A stretch of DNA of 64,000 nucleotides from an uncultured Pelagibacteraceae bacterium (lineage in GTDB: Bacteria > Pseudomonadota > Alphaproteobacteria > Pelagibacterales > Pelagibacteraceae). The position numbers and the translations under genes are program-made. Under the pieces are notes generated by a model, which did not search any database, was not told the DNA's origin, and saw only the letters and a list, made by a program, of their open reading frames with translations. Location: the NCBI GenBank assembly GCA_902633185.1, contig CACPFN010000004.1, forward strand, positions 24,758 through 88,757. Reading direction: 5' to 3'. This document shows positions 53,801 to 62,600 of the stretch, piece by piece (position 1 is the stretch's first letter; every line of letters starts with the position of its first letter).

Positions 53801-53948
53801 AAAATTTTTTGAAGTCGATAAAGAGCATATAGTTGCATATGGCTTAAGTATTTTATCTAATGAACAATTAATTGCTTCTAAACATGCGGTAGATGCAATT
53901 AAAAAATATAAAATTGATAAAGATAAGCCTATGCCCACAAAATTATAA
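50880..53948 (+). CDS. aceE: Pyruvate dehydrogenase E1 (homodimeric AceE type) with fused N-terminal lipoyl domain
   Basis: Residues 1-77 form a lipoyl domain with Lys42 in ESDKSSVEVP as the lipoylation site. After an acidic linker (about 80-150), the rest is a full homodimeric E1: GHSAPGIYARAFLEGRL, the ThDP motif GDGEIDEPEALG (about 363) with YVVNCNLQRLDGPVRGNGK, and the C-terminal transketolase domain. Ordinary AceE of about 890 residues has no lipoyl domain; at 1022 residues this one is longer by about the fused part. The domain closely resembles that of the adjacent aceF. TAATG overlap with aceF. Confidence 0.95.
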   Translation: MSEKLLVPDIGDFEEVEIIEILVKEGDKISKNDPVITLESDKSSVEVPSAFEGVVDSINIKIGDKVSKGDLILTLSSENGTKQKQETIEKIPPPTEKIIAEAENSNGYNNTELDTSAHKEIKVENTQVEEHNERLEIVENNNDIDPQETKEWLESLSAVVYSEGPERAHFLIKQLIDQAYKEGSNIPYTQNTPYINTIPADEEIKSPGDQNIERKIRALIRWNSAVMVVRANMRDPSLGGHIGTFASAATLYDIGMNHFWRAKSNKFGGDLIYFQGHSAPGIYARAFLEGRLDEKQLDRFRQEVYPGGLSSYPHPWLMPKFWQFPTVSMGLGPMMATYQARFMKYLINRKLIKDENRKVWSFLGDGEIDEPEALGSIGLAAREKLDNLIYVVNCNLQRLDGPVRGNGKIIQELEGIFRGAGWNVIKVIWGSYWDPLLANDKSGLLVKRMNEAVDGEYQAFKAKGGLYVRDNFFGKYPELKNLVASYTDSDIWKLNRGGHDPHKVYAAYHKAINTKDRPTVILAKTIKGYGMGKSGESINTTHQQKKLGVDDLLYYRDRFDVPLTNEQVKNIEYFRPDENSEEIKYLKKRRLALGGYIPERSSFSKPIKTPSNDIFDFMKKSTGEKEMSTTMALVRMLTNLLRDKNVAPRLVPIIPDEARTFGMEGFFQKIGIYAHEGQKYEPEDSAQLSSYKEEKSGQVLEEGINEAGSMASWIAAGTSYSNHDIEMIPIYLFYSMFGFQRTGDFAWAAGDSQTRGFLIGATAGRTTLAGEGLQHQDGHSHLLASTIPNCVSYDPTFHYELATIFKEGLRRMHEKHENIFYYITTMNENYSHPEMPKDCEEGILKGMYKIKDFSKNKKNKIQLLGSGTILREMIEAAEILQNEYQVDSEVWSVTSFNELRRDGLETERYNLLNPGAEKKISYVENCLGKTEGPILAASDYMRMNSDQIRPYINKSFYSLGTDGFGRSDTRKNLRKFFEVDKEHIVAYGLSILSNEQLIASKHAVDAIKKYKIDKDKPMPTKL

Positions 53949-55231
53949 TGAGCGAGAAAGAAGTATTAGTTCCTAACATTGGTGATTTTAAAGATGTTGA
54001 AGTAATTGAGGTATTAATAGAGGCAGGATCAAGTATTAATAAAGATGATCCGATAATTACAATAGAAAGCGATAAATCAAGTGTTGAGATCCCAAGCCCA
54101 TACTCAGGTAGTGTTAAAAAAGTTAATTTAAAAGTTGGTGATAAGGTTTCAGAGGGTTCATCAATACTAATAATCGGTTCAGAAGAAGAAAAACCAGATG
54201 AGCAAATTGAAGAAGAGGTCAAAGAGATTAAAGAAGAAACTATTATACAAAAACCACCCGAAAAAGTAATTTCAAAACCAAAAGAAATATTAAAAAATAA
54301 TAGAGTTAGTGTATTCAAATCAAGCAAAGCACTTGCTAGCCCAAAAACTAGAAAATTTGCAAGAGAACTTGGTGTTGATATTAATAATATTACTGGATCA
54401 CAAAGATCAGGAAGAATTATAGAGGAGGATATAAAAAAATTCGTATCTTTTAATTTCAATAAACCTCAAGAAGAAAAGAAGGCTCCATCTATAAAGCCCT
54501 CAGAATATGATCACGCTGATTATGGAGATGTAGAAATTCAAGATATACCAAGAATTAAAAGAATTGCTGCTCCACATTTATCAAATTCTTGGCAAACAAT
54601 ACCGCATGTTACTAGTTGTGATGAAGCAGATATCACTGAGTTAGAAGAATTTAGACAAAATTTGACTGATACTTTTACTGGAGAAAAAAAGAAAATTACT
54701 CCATTGGCATTTATTATAAAGGCAGTTGTGGAAGCTTTGAAAGTTTTTCCAAGATTTAATAGTTCTATTGACAATATTGAAAATGGAAAAATAACATTAA
54801 AAAAATACTTCCATGTAGGAATTGCAGTTGATACTCCCAATGGTTTAATGGTGCCAAAAATAAGAAATGCTAATCAAAAGAATATAGATCAAATAAGCAA
54901 AGATCTAAAAAAAGTTAGTGATGATTGCCGAAATTTGAAGATAGATAAAAAAGAGTTTTATGGAGGATCCATAACTATAACAAGCCTAGGTGGCATTGGA
55001 GGAACTTATTTTACTCCTATAATAAATTATCCTGAGGTTGCTATTTTAGGAATTGGAAGGACTTATATTAAACCTGTTTATATTGATGGACAATTTAAAC
55101 CTAGAACAATGTTGCCTTTATCTCTCTCTTACGATCATAGAATTATTGACGGTGCTGAGGGTTCTAGATTTAATAATGAATTAAAAAATAACCTTGGTAA
55201 AAACTTTGCATACAAATTAGCTAAGCAATGA
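53948..55231 (+). CDS. aceF: Dihydrolipoyllysine acetyltransferase (PDH E2)
   Basis: Core of pyruvate dehydrogenase. One lipoyl domain (Lys43 in IESDKSSVEIP), a linker, a peripheral-subunit-binding domain (LASPKTRKFARELGVD...IIEEDIKKF, about 128-166) and the catalytic domain ending SLSYDHRIIDGAEG with the active His. 427 residues, a minimal one-lipoyl form. Coupled to aceE and overlapping the next gene by 4 bases. No E3 (lpd) is in the window. Confidence 0.95.
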   Translation: MSEKEVLVPNIGDFKDVEVIEVLIEAGSSINKDDPIITIESDKSSVEIPSPYSGSVKKVNLKVGDKVSEGSSILIIGSEEEKPDEQIEEEVKEIKEETIIQKPPEKVISKPKEILKNNRVSVFKSSKALASPKTRKFARELGVDINNITGSQRSGRIIEEDIKKFVSFNFNKPQEEKKAPSIKPSEYDHADYGDVEIQDIPRIKRIAAPHLSNSWQTIPHVTSCDEADITELEEFRQNLTDTFTGEKKKITPLAFIIKAVVEALKVFPRFNSSIDNIENGKITLKKYFHVGIAVDTPNGLMVPKIRNANQKNIDQISKDLKKVSDDCRNLKIDKKEFYGGSITITSLGGIGGTYFTPIINYPEVAILGIGRTYIKPVYIDGQFKPRTMLPLSLSYDHRIIDGAEGSRFNNELKNNLGKNFAYKLAKQ

Positions 55232-56325
55232 TTAAAAATTTTAAACTTTTAAATAATAAAACTGTATTTTACTTTAATGACAATAAATTTGAAACATTTC
55301 CTAATATTTGGTTAAGAGATCATATTAAAAATAAAGAAAACTGGGATTTTAAAACCAATCAAAGAATAACTTATACCGCAAATTTAGACATTAATATCAA
55401 AGTTAAAAAAGCAAAATTATTAAAAAAGGGGAAATTCATTGAAATATTATGGTCTGATGAAAATAAACCAACCAAATATTCATATGAATTTTTAAAAAAA
55501 AATTCTTTAAAAAAAGAAGAAACTAAAAATGACACTCAATTTTGGAAAGATAAAGACATAAAAAATCAAATTTTTATTAACTATAAGCAACTACAAACTA
55601 AAGTTGGATTTAAAAATTTACTAAAAAAAATCCACATATATGGTTTTGCAGTCGTAAGAAATTGTTCAAAGAATTTAAACTCTGTTGAATATATAGCTAA
55701 AAAAATAGGTTATGTCAGAAATTCAATTTTTGGGGGATTGTGGACTTTTGAATCAAATAATAAAAAAGCAGACAGTGCATATTCAAACCAAGAACTGAGA
55801 CCACATACAGACTCTACATATAGTAATGATGCTCCGGGTTTACAATTACTGCTTTGTTGTAAGTATGATGCTAAAGGTGGAGATTCTATAATGGTAGATG
55901 GATTTAAATTGGCAAATGAAATCAAACAAAAATATAAAAAACATTTTAAAACTTTAACAAATACAAAAGTTAAAGGTTCTTATATTGGTGATGGTGTTCG
56001 CCTTGAAGCAAAAAGACCAATAATAAAATTAAATGAAAAAAATAATTTTGATCAAATTAGTTTTAACAATTACGATAGAGCACCTTTTAGAGAAACTAAT
56101 CAGAAAACAATTAATTTTTATAAAGCAATTAAAATATTTGATACGATGGCAAACCAAAAGCAATATCAGTGGAGGCATATTTTAAAACCTGGTGAGTTAC
56201 TAATTTTTAATAATTGGAGAGTAATGCATGGTAGAGGTGCATTTTCAGGTATAAGAAAAATGGCTGGTTGCTATATCAATAAAGAAGATTTTGATAGCTG
56301 TTGTAGAATGAATAATATTATCTGA
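55228..56325 (+). CDS. Gamma-butyrobetaine dioxygenase-like Fe(II)/2-oxoglutarate oxygenase
   Basis: A 365-residue TauD/BBOX-like protein. The N-terminal part (FPNIWLRDHIKNKENWDF) matches the small N-terminal domain of gamma-butyrobetaine and trimethyllysine hydroxylases but lacks its zinc-binding cysteines. The oxygenase domain has His193-x-Asp195 (LRPHTDSTYSNDAPG), His334 (NNWRVMHGRGAF) and Arg343 for 2-oxoglutarate. Such enzymes act in carnitine synthesis or related betaine degradation. It overlaps aceF by 4 bases, so is expressed with pyruvate dehydrogenase. Substrate uncertain. Confidence 0.82.
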   Translation: MIKNFKLLNNKTVFYFNDNKFETFPNIWLRDHIKNKENWDFKTNQRITYTANLDINIKVKKAKLLKKGKFIEILWSDENKPTKYSYEFLKKNSLKKEETKNDTQFWKDKDIKNQIFINYKQLQTKVGFKNLLKKIHIYGFAVVRNCSKNLNSVEYIAKKIGYVRNSIFGGLWTFESNNKKADSAYSNQELRPHTDSTYSNDAPGLQLLLCCKYDAKGGDSIMVDGFKLANEIKQKYKKHFKTLTNTKVKGSYIGDGVRLEAKRPIIKLNEKNNFDQISFNNYDRAPFRETNQKTINFYKAIKIFDTMANQKQYQWRHILKPGELLIFNNWRVMHGRGAFSGIRKMAGCYINKEDFDSCCRMNNII

Positions 56326-56339
56326 ATTTAATTAAATTA

Positions 56340-57227
56340 ATGTCCAAAACTACATCGCTTATATGCGCTTTGATAACAACATTTATTTGGGGCACTGCTT
56401 TCATTGCTCAAGACACAGGCATGGACAATATTGGTCCATTAACGTTCAATGCATCTAGATTTTTTGTTGGTTTTCTTACGGTCCTACCCATTGCTTTAAT
56501 TTTAGAGAGAAAAAAAATTAATTATGAAATCAATTCTAATAAAAAATTATTTTTAAAATATTTATTTTTAATGGGTATATCATTATTTTTGGGCACTTAC
56601 TTGCAGCAAGCCGCATTACAATACACGAATATAGCTAATGCAGCTTTTTTTACAGTATTTTATGTTCCATTAGTTCCAATTTTATTATTTTTTATTTATT
56701 CCATCAAAGTCCATTGGAGCCTTTGGCCTTCAATAGGTTTATGTATAATAGGTGTTTACCTATTAAGTGATTTTTCAAACTCAGAAATTATGATAGGTGA
56801 TGCTTTAGTTATTCTATGCTCACTATTTTGGGCTTTACATATAATTTTTGCTGGAAAATTTATGGAGAAGTTTAATATACCAATTTTTTATGCAGCATTA
56901 CAAGCAGCTATTGTTTTTGGTTTATCTCTTATATTTGCTTTTATTTTAGAGGAAGTAGTTATTACAAAAATTTTAACTGAGTATAGTTCAATAATATATG
57001 CAGGTGTTTTATCTGGAGGAATTGCTTTCACTTTACAAATGTTTGCACAAAAAAATATTGAAGAAGCTCCAGCAGCAATAATTTACTCTCTTGAAGGTGT
57101 CTTTGCAACAATTGCTGGATGGATTATTTTAAGTCAAGTTCTTAACATAAATAATATTATGGGATGTGTATTAATTCTTATTGCCGTAATATTTTCTCAA
57201 ATTGCTCCAACGTCCAAAAAATCATAA
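56340..57227 (+). CDS. EamA/DMT-family transporter
   Basis: A 295-residue membrane protein with about ten hydrophobic segments in two EamA repeats (ALITTFIWGTAFIAQDTGMDNIGPLTFNASRFF at the start; ALVILCSLFWALHIIFAGKFMEKF in the second half). It follows the dioxygenase gene by 14 bases and may end the aceE operon. Convergent with uppP, overlapping by 6 bases. Metabolite exported is unknown. Confidence 0.87.
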   Translation: MSKTTSLICALITTFIWGTAFIAQDTGMDNIGPLTFNASRFFVGFLTVLPIALILERKKINYEINSNKKLFLKYLFLMGISLFLGTYLQQAALQYTNIANAAFFTVFYVPLVPILLFFIYSIKVHWSLWPSIGLCIIGVYLLSDFSNSEIMIGDALVILCSLFWALHIIFAGKFMEKFNIPIFYAALQAAIVFGLSLIFAFILEEVVITKILTEYSSIIYAGVLSGGIAFTLQMFAQKNIEEAPAAIIYSLEGVFATIAGWIILSQVLNINNIMGCVLILIAVIFSQIAPTSKKS

Positions 57228-57989
57228 GTAAATAACTGAAAAAAGAATAATACTTAAAACTATTCTATAAATAACAAAAAAACTCAAACTAAACATTTTA
57301 ACATAAATAAGAAAATATTTAATTGTAAAATAAGAAAATAAAAATGAAGCTGAAGTAGAAAAAATAAATATAGCATCAAAATTTATTTGATCATCAATAA
57401 CATCTTTAAATCCCAAAACACTTGCACCTGCTAAAGCTGGAATAGATAAATAAAAAGCTATTTTTGATGATTCAACTCTGTCAAATTTTAAAAATCTTGA
57501 AGCTGTAATTACTATACCCGATCTACTGACTCCCGGAATAATAGCTAAAATCTGAAATAACCCTATTATAATAATGCTTTTAATATTTAATTCTGAAGAA
57601 ATTTTATTTTTCAATTCAAACTTATCTGAAAAGTATAATAAAATTCCAAAAATCAAAGTTGTCCAAGCGACAACTTTTAAGTTTCTAAATTGATCAATTA
57701 AATTTGTGGAGTAAAAAATATAACCAACAATAACTAAAGGTATAGACCCAAGAATTATTAGTAGAAATATATTTTTATTATTAATGATATTTAATAACTC
57801 TTTTCTAAAAAATAAAATAATTGCTAACAAAGAACCTAAATGCAGACTAATATCTAATTGTAGGTTGCTAACATTGAAGTCACTCAATCTTGATATAATT
57901 AAAAGATGTGCAGACGAGCTCACTGGAATAAACTCAGATATTCCTTGAATAATTGATAAAATTAGGGTCTCTACATATTTTGAAATCAT
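57222..57989 (-). CDS. uppP: Undecaprenyl-diphosphatase
   Basis: Membrane phosphatase that recycles the lipid carrier for peptidoglycan synthesis. The BacA signature QGISEFIPVSSSAHL and the second motif PGVSRSG are present, with about eight membrane segments in 255 residues. The ATG at 57989 (MISKYVETLIL) is chosen; an in-frame ATG at 58052 would add 21 residues without homology. Confidence 0.93.
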   Translation of the reverse strand: MISKYVETLILSIIQGISEFIPVSSSAHLLIISRLSDFNVSNLQLDISLHLGSLLAIILFFRKELLNIINNKNIFLLIILGSIPLVIVGYIFYSTNLIDQFRNLKVVAWTTLIFGILLYFSDKFELKNKISSELNIKSIIIIGLFQILAIIPGVSRSGIVITASRFLKFDRVESSKIAFYLSIPALAGASVLGFKDVIDDQINFDAIFIFSTSASFLFSYFTIKYFLIYVKMFSLSFFVIYRIVLSIILFSVIYL

Positions 57990-58126
57990 TAGATCCAATA
58001 CTTCATAATGAAATTGTAACCAAATTAAAGCAATTACATATTTGCATATCATCTATGCATAATAAGAAAAAACCGCTGATTTACTTAAGTTTTGTGGAAT
58101 ATTAGTCAATATTTATGACCTTGTAA

Positions 58127-58158
58127 TTGTTTATTATTAAATTTTTATCGTATATACA
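58127..58158 (+). promoter_or_regulatory. Probable gltD promoter
   Basis: TTGTTT (58127-58132) and an extended TATATACA (58151-58158) lie directly before gltD, with 18 bases to the first possible -10 hexamer. The expected start is close to the ATG at 58168, like the rpsT promoter. Confidence 0.45.
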
Positions 58159-58167
58159 GCGTCCACC

Positions 58168-59601
58168 ATGTCAGAAAAAATGCTTAAGTTTGTTAATATA
58201 GGTCAACAAAATCCACCTAAAAGAGATATATCAGACCGGAAAGAGGATTTTGATGAGATATATCAAGAATTTCTTAAAGATCGAGCTGTTCAGCAGTCAA
58301 GCAGATGTTCCCAATGTGGAGTACCATTTTGCCAAGTTCATTGTCCATTAAGTAACAATATACCAGATTGGCTTAAACTAACTGCTGAGGGAAGATATGA
58401 GGAAGCTTATCAATTATCACAAAGCACAAACAACATGCCAGAAGTTTGTGGAAGAATTTGCCCCCAGGATAGGCTGTGTGAAGGAAATTGTGTAATAGAG
58501 CAATCGGGTCATGGAACAGTTACTATTGGATCAATAGAAAAATATATCACAGAGAAAGCTTGGGAAAATGGCTGGGTTAAACCAATAGAAATAAATAGTG
58601 AAAAAAATGAGAGTGTAGGGATTATAGGTTCTGGTCCTGCCGGACTTGCTTGTGGAGAACAACTTAGAAAAAAAGGATACAAGGTAACTATATATGATCG
58701 TTATGACAGAGCTGGAGGGCTACTAATATATGGTATCCCAGGATTTAAATTAGAAAAGCATGTTGTTCAAAGAAGAATAAAACTTTTGGAAGAAAGCGGA
58801 ATTAAATTTGTTTTAAACTTTGAAGTTGGAAAAGATTCCAGCTTGATGGAGTTAAGAGAAAAACATGATGCAATTTTAATAGCGACAGGAGTTTATAAAG
58901 CTAGAGAAGTTAATCTACCTGGTAATGATTTGAGTAATATTTTCCCTGCCATGGAATTTTTGACAGCATCAAATAAAAAAGGACTAGGTGATAAAGTTGA
59001 GTTATTTGATAACGGAACTTTAAATGCTGAAGGCAAAGATGTTGTAGTAATTGGAGGTGGAGATACAGCAATGGACTGCTTAAGGACTTCAGTGAGACAG
59101 AATGCTAAATCTGTAAAATGTTTATATAGAAGAGATAGAGAAAATATGCCAGGATCAGCAAGAGAAGTTGGCAATGCAGAAGAAGAAGGTGTTGAATTCA
59201 TATGGTTAACAAGCCCTAAAGAGTTTAAGGGAACAAATAAAATTGAAAGTGTAGTTGTTAATAAAATGAAATTGGGTGAGCCAGATGATAGTGGTAGAAG
59301 AAAACCAGTTATTGAAGAAAATTCAGATTTTGAAATTAAAGCTGATCTTGTAATCAAAGCACTTGGATTTGATCCAGAAGATATTCCAAAATTATTTAAT
59401 GAAGAAAAATTACAAGTATCAAGATGGGGAACAATAAAAGCGGATTTTGATACAATGGAAACTAGTTTAGAGGGAGTTTTTGCAGCCGGAGATATAGTTC
59501 GTGGAGCATCTTTAGTGGTTTGGGGTATCAAAGACGGAAGAGATGCCGCAACATCAATTGATAATTATTTACAAAGCAAACAAAAACTTAGAGTTGCTTA
59601 A
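58168..59601 (+). CDS. gltD: Glutamate synthase small subunit
   Basis: Flavoprotein that feeds NADPH electrons to GltB. The N-terminal 4Fe-4S region has RCSQCGVPFCQVHCP and CGRICPQDRLCEGNC; the FAD-binding site is GIIGSGPAGLACGEQL and the NADPH site VVIGGGDTAMDCLRT. 477 residues. Overlaps gltB by one base (TAATG), unlike the common gltB-then-gltD order. Confidence 0.96.
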   Translation: MSEKMLKFVNIGQQNPPKRDISDRKEDFDEIYQEFLKDRAVQQSSRCSQCGVPFCQVHCPLSNNIPDWLKLTAEGRYEEAYQLSQSTNNMPEVCGRICPQDRLCEGNCVIEQSGHGTVTIGSIEKYITEKAWENGWVKPIEINSEKNESVGIIGSGPAGLACGEQLRKKGYKVTIYDRYDRAGGLLIYGIPGFKLEKHVVQRRIKLLEESGIKFVLNFEVGKDSSLMELREKHDAILIATGVYKAREVNLPGNDLSNIFPAMEFLTASNKKGLGDKVELFDNGTLNAEGKDVVVIGGGDTAMDCLRTSVRQNAKSVKCLYRRDRENMPGSAREVGNAEEEGVEFIWLTSPKEFKGTNKIESVVVNKMKLGEPDDSGRRKPVIEENSDFEIKADLVIKALGFDPEDIPKLFNEEKLQVSRWGTIKADFDTMETSLEGVFAAGDIVRGASLVVWGIKDGRDAATSIDNYLQSKQKLRVA

Positions 59602-62600
59602 TGAAGTTAAGAAATAAAAATTTAAAAATTTTAAAAAGTAATCATGTTTACTCGGAAGAAATGGAACATGATGCATGTGGTGTAGGTTTAGTAGCATCCA
59701 CCGAAGGACTAAAATCAAGAAAAGTTGTAGAATATGGAATCGATGCCTTAAAAGCTGTTTGGCATAGGGGTGCAATCGATGCAGACGGAAAAACTGGAGA
59801 TGGTGCTGGAATCCATATTGAAATTCCTAAAGATTTCTTTGAGGAAAAAATTGAAGTCACTGGTCATAAACATGATAATTCTGAACTATGTGTGGGTATG
59901 ATTTTCTTACCAAGAAATGATTATAGTGCTCAAGAGCAATGTAGAACTATTGTTGAAAGTGAACTAACAAAGAGAAATTTTAGTATCTATGGTTGGAGAC
60001 AAGTTCCTGTTGATCCTTCTGTCTTAGGAGAAAAAGCTGAACAAACAAGACCTGAAATTACTCAAGTATTGTTCACATACAATGACAAAAAAATTGTCAA
60101 TAAATCTCTGGAACAAAAATTGTATGAAACTAGAAGAGTAATTGAAAAAGAAGCACTCAATAATCAATTAAATAATTTTTATATATGTTCATTTAGTTCT
60201 AAATCTATCATTTATAAAGGAATGTTTTTAGCAGAAGCTTTGTCAGATTTTTATACTGACTTAAAAGATGAAAGATTTATATCTAGGTATGCAATATTTC
60301 ACCAAAGATTTTCAACCAATACTGCGCCTAGTTGGGATTTAGCTCAACCGTTTAGATCTATAGCGCATAATGGTGAAATAAATACTCTTAAAGGAAATGT
60401 TAATTGGATGAAGGTTCACGAAGAAGAGATGTTTAGTCCAGTTTTTGAAGATATAGAGAATCTTAAGCCTGTAATACCAGCTGGAAATTCTGACTCTGCA
60501 TCATTAGATAATGTTTTTGAGTTATTAAATATTTCTGGACAGCCTGCTCCTCTAGCAAAATTAATGTTAATACCAGACGCTTGGTCAAAAAAAAATAAGG
60601 TATTAAAAAAAGATCATCAACAACTATTCAATTTTTTAAATAGTACCATGGAGCCTTGGGATGGGCCAGCTGCTATAGCTGCAACAGATAATGAATGGGT
60701 AATTGTTGCAACTGACAGAAATGGATTAAGACCACTTAGATATACAGTGACAAGAGATAAACTTCTTTTTGCAGGAAGTGAAACAGGAATGATAGATTTA
60801 AATGAGAAAAAAATTGTATCTAAAGGAAGATTAGGACCTGGAGAAATATTAGGAGTAAGAATAGAAAAAGGCAAAGTATATTCAAACGATGAAATAAAAA
60901 ACTACCTTTCAAAAGAATATAAGCATTACAACAATCAGATTATTGATCTTGATAAAAAATTGGAGGCAGAAACTGAAAAAGTAGAGCTAGAAGGCCAAAG
61001 TTTGAGGAATTTTCAACATTGTTTTGGATATAGCATAGAAGATTTAGAATTAATTCTTCATCCAATGGCAGAAGATGCTAAAGAAGCAACAGGCTCAATG
61101 GGTGATGACACGCCTTTAGCAGTTTTATCTGACAAATATAGACCACTATATCATTACTTCAGACAAAACTTTAGTCAGGTTACAAATCCACCAATTGATT
61201 CTCTTAGAGAAAATAAAGTTATGAGTTTAAAGACAAGATTTGGAAACCTTGGTAATATTTTAGATTTTAGTAAATTAACTAAAGACAATATTTATGTATT
61301 AAATAGTCCGATATTATCAAATGCGCAATTTGAAAAATTTTTGAAATTCTTTGGAAATAATAATAAAGTTTTAGATTGTACATTCAGCAAGGATGATGAT
61401 TTAGAGACATCAATAAATTTACTCAAAGTTAAATCTGAACAAGCTGTTAGAGAAGGAATTAAACAGATAATATTATCAGATAAAAATATTTCAGAAAATA
61501 GAATGCCAATGCCGATGCTTTTATGTATAGGGGCAATAAATACACACTTAGTTAAATTGGGTTTAAGAGGTTATGTTTCTATTAACGTTCAGACTGGAGA
61601 TGCTTTAGATACTCACTCTTTTGCAACATTAATTGGTGTTGGTGCTACTACAGTGAACCCTTATTTAGCTTTTGATAGCTTATATCAAAGACATTCTAAG
61701 AAATTATTTGGAAATTTCACTTTTGATGAATGTGTTTCAAGATATATTAAATCAGTCAATCTCGGTCTTCTTAAAATAATGTCTAAAATGGGAATTTCTG
61801 TTTTAAGTTCTTATAGAGGTGGATGTAATTTTGAAACTGTGGGACTAAGCAGAACAATTGTGAAAGATTACTTTCCTGGGATGTTATCAAAGATTTCTGG
61901 AATTGGTTTAAAAGGAATAGAAAAGAAAATCAGAACTATACACAAAGAAGCATTTTTCAATAATTCAAAGATTTTACCTATTGGAGGTATTTACAGATAT
62001 AGAAAAAATGGTGAAACACATCAGTATCAAGGCAAACTAATTCATTTACTGCAAACTGCGGTTGGACAAGGATCTTATGAAATTTATAAAAAATACACAA
62101 AAGGTATATATAATCTAAATCCAATAAGTTTAAGAGATTTAGTAGATTTTAAATCTAAAAATCCCATCGATATATCTAATGTTGAACCTGCATCTAATAT
62201 ATTAAAAAGATTTGGAAGTGGAAGCATGTCTCATGGAGCTTTATCTAAAGAAGCACATGAAACCCTTGCTGTTGGTATGAACAGAATTAAAGGCGCATCT
62301 TGTAGTGGTGAAGGAGGAGAAGATGAAAAAAGATTTAAGATTATGGAGAATGGAGATAGTGCAAATTCAAGGGTTAAACAAATTGCATCAGCTAGATTTG
62401 GAGTAACCATTAATTACTTAAATAATTGTAATGAGATTGAAATCAAAATTGCACAGGGCGCTAAACCAGGTGAAGGTGGACAATTACCAGGTTTTAAAGT
62501 TACAGATGAAATTGCGAGATTGAGACACTCAACGCCAGGAGTTACTTTAATATCACCTCCGCCACATCATGATATTTACTCAATAGAAGATCTAGCTCAA

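Noticed and set aside
53929..54459. Long antisense ORF (176 codons) opposite aceF
   Set aside because: Composition is the low-complexity Ser/Leu/Ile shadow of the Lys/Asp/Glu-rich aceF frame; no start signals.
58893..59531. Long antisense ORF (212 codons) opposite gltD
   Set aside because: Fully inside the conserved gltD gene, no ribosome-binding site, shadow composition.
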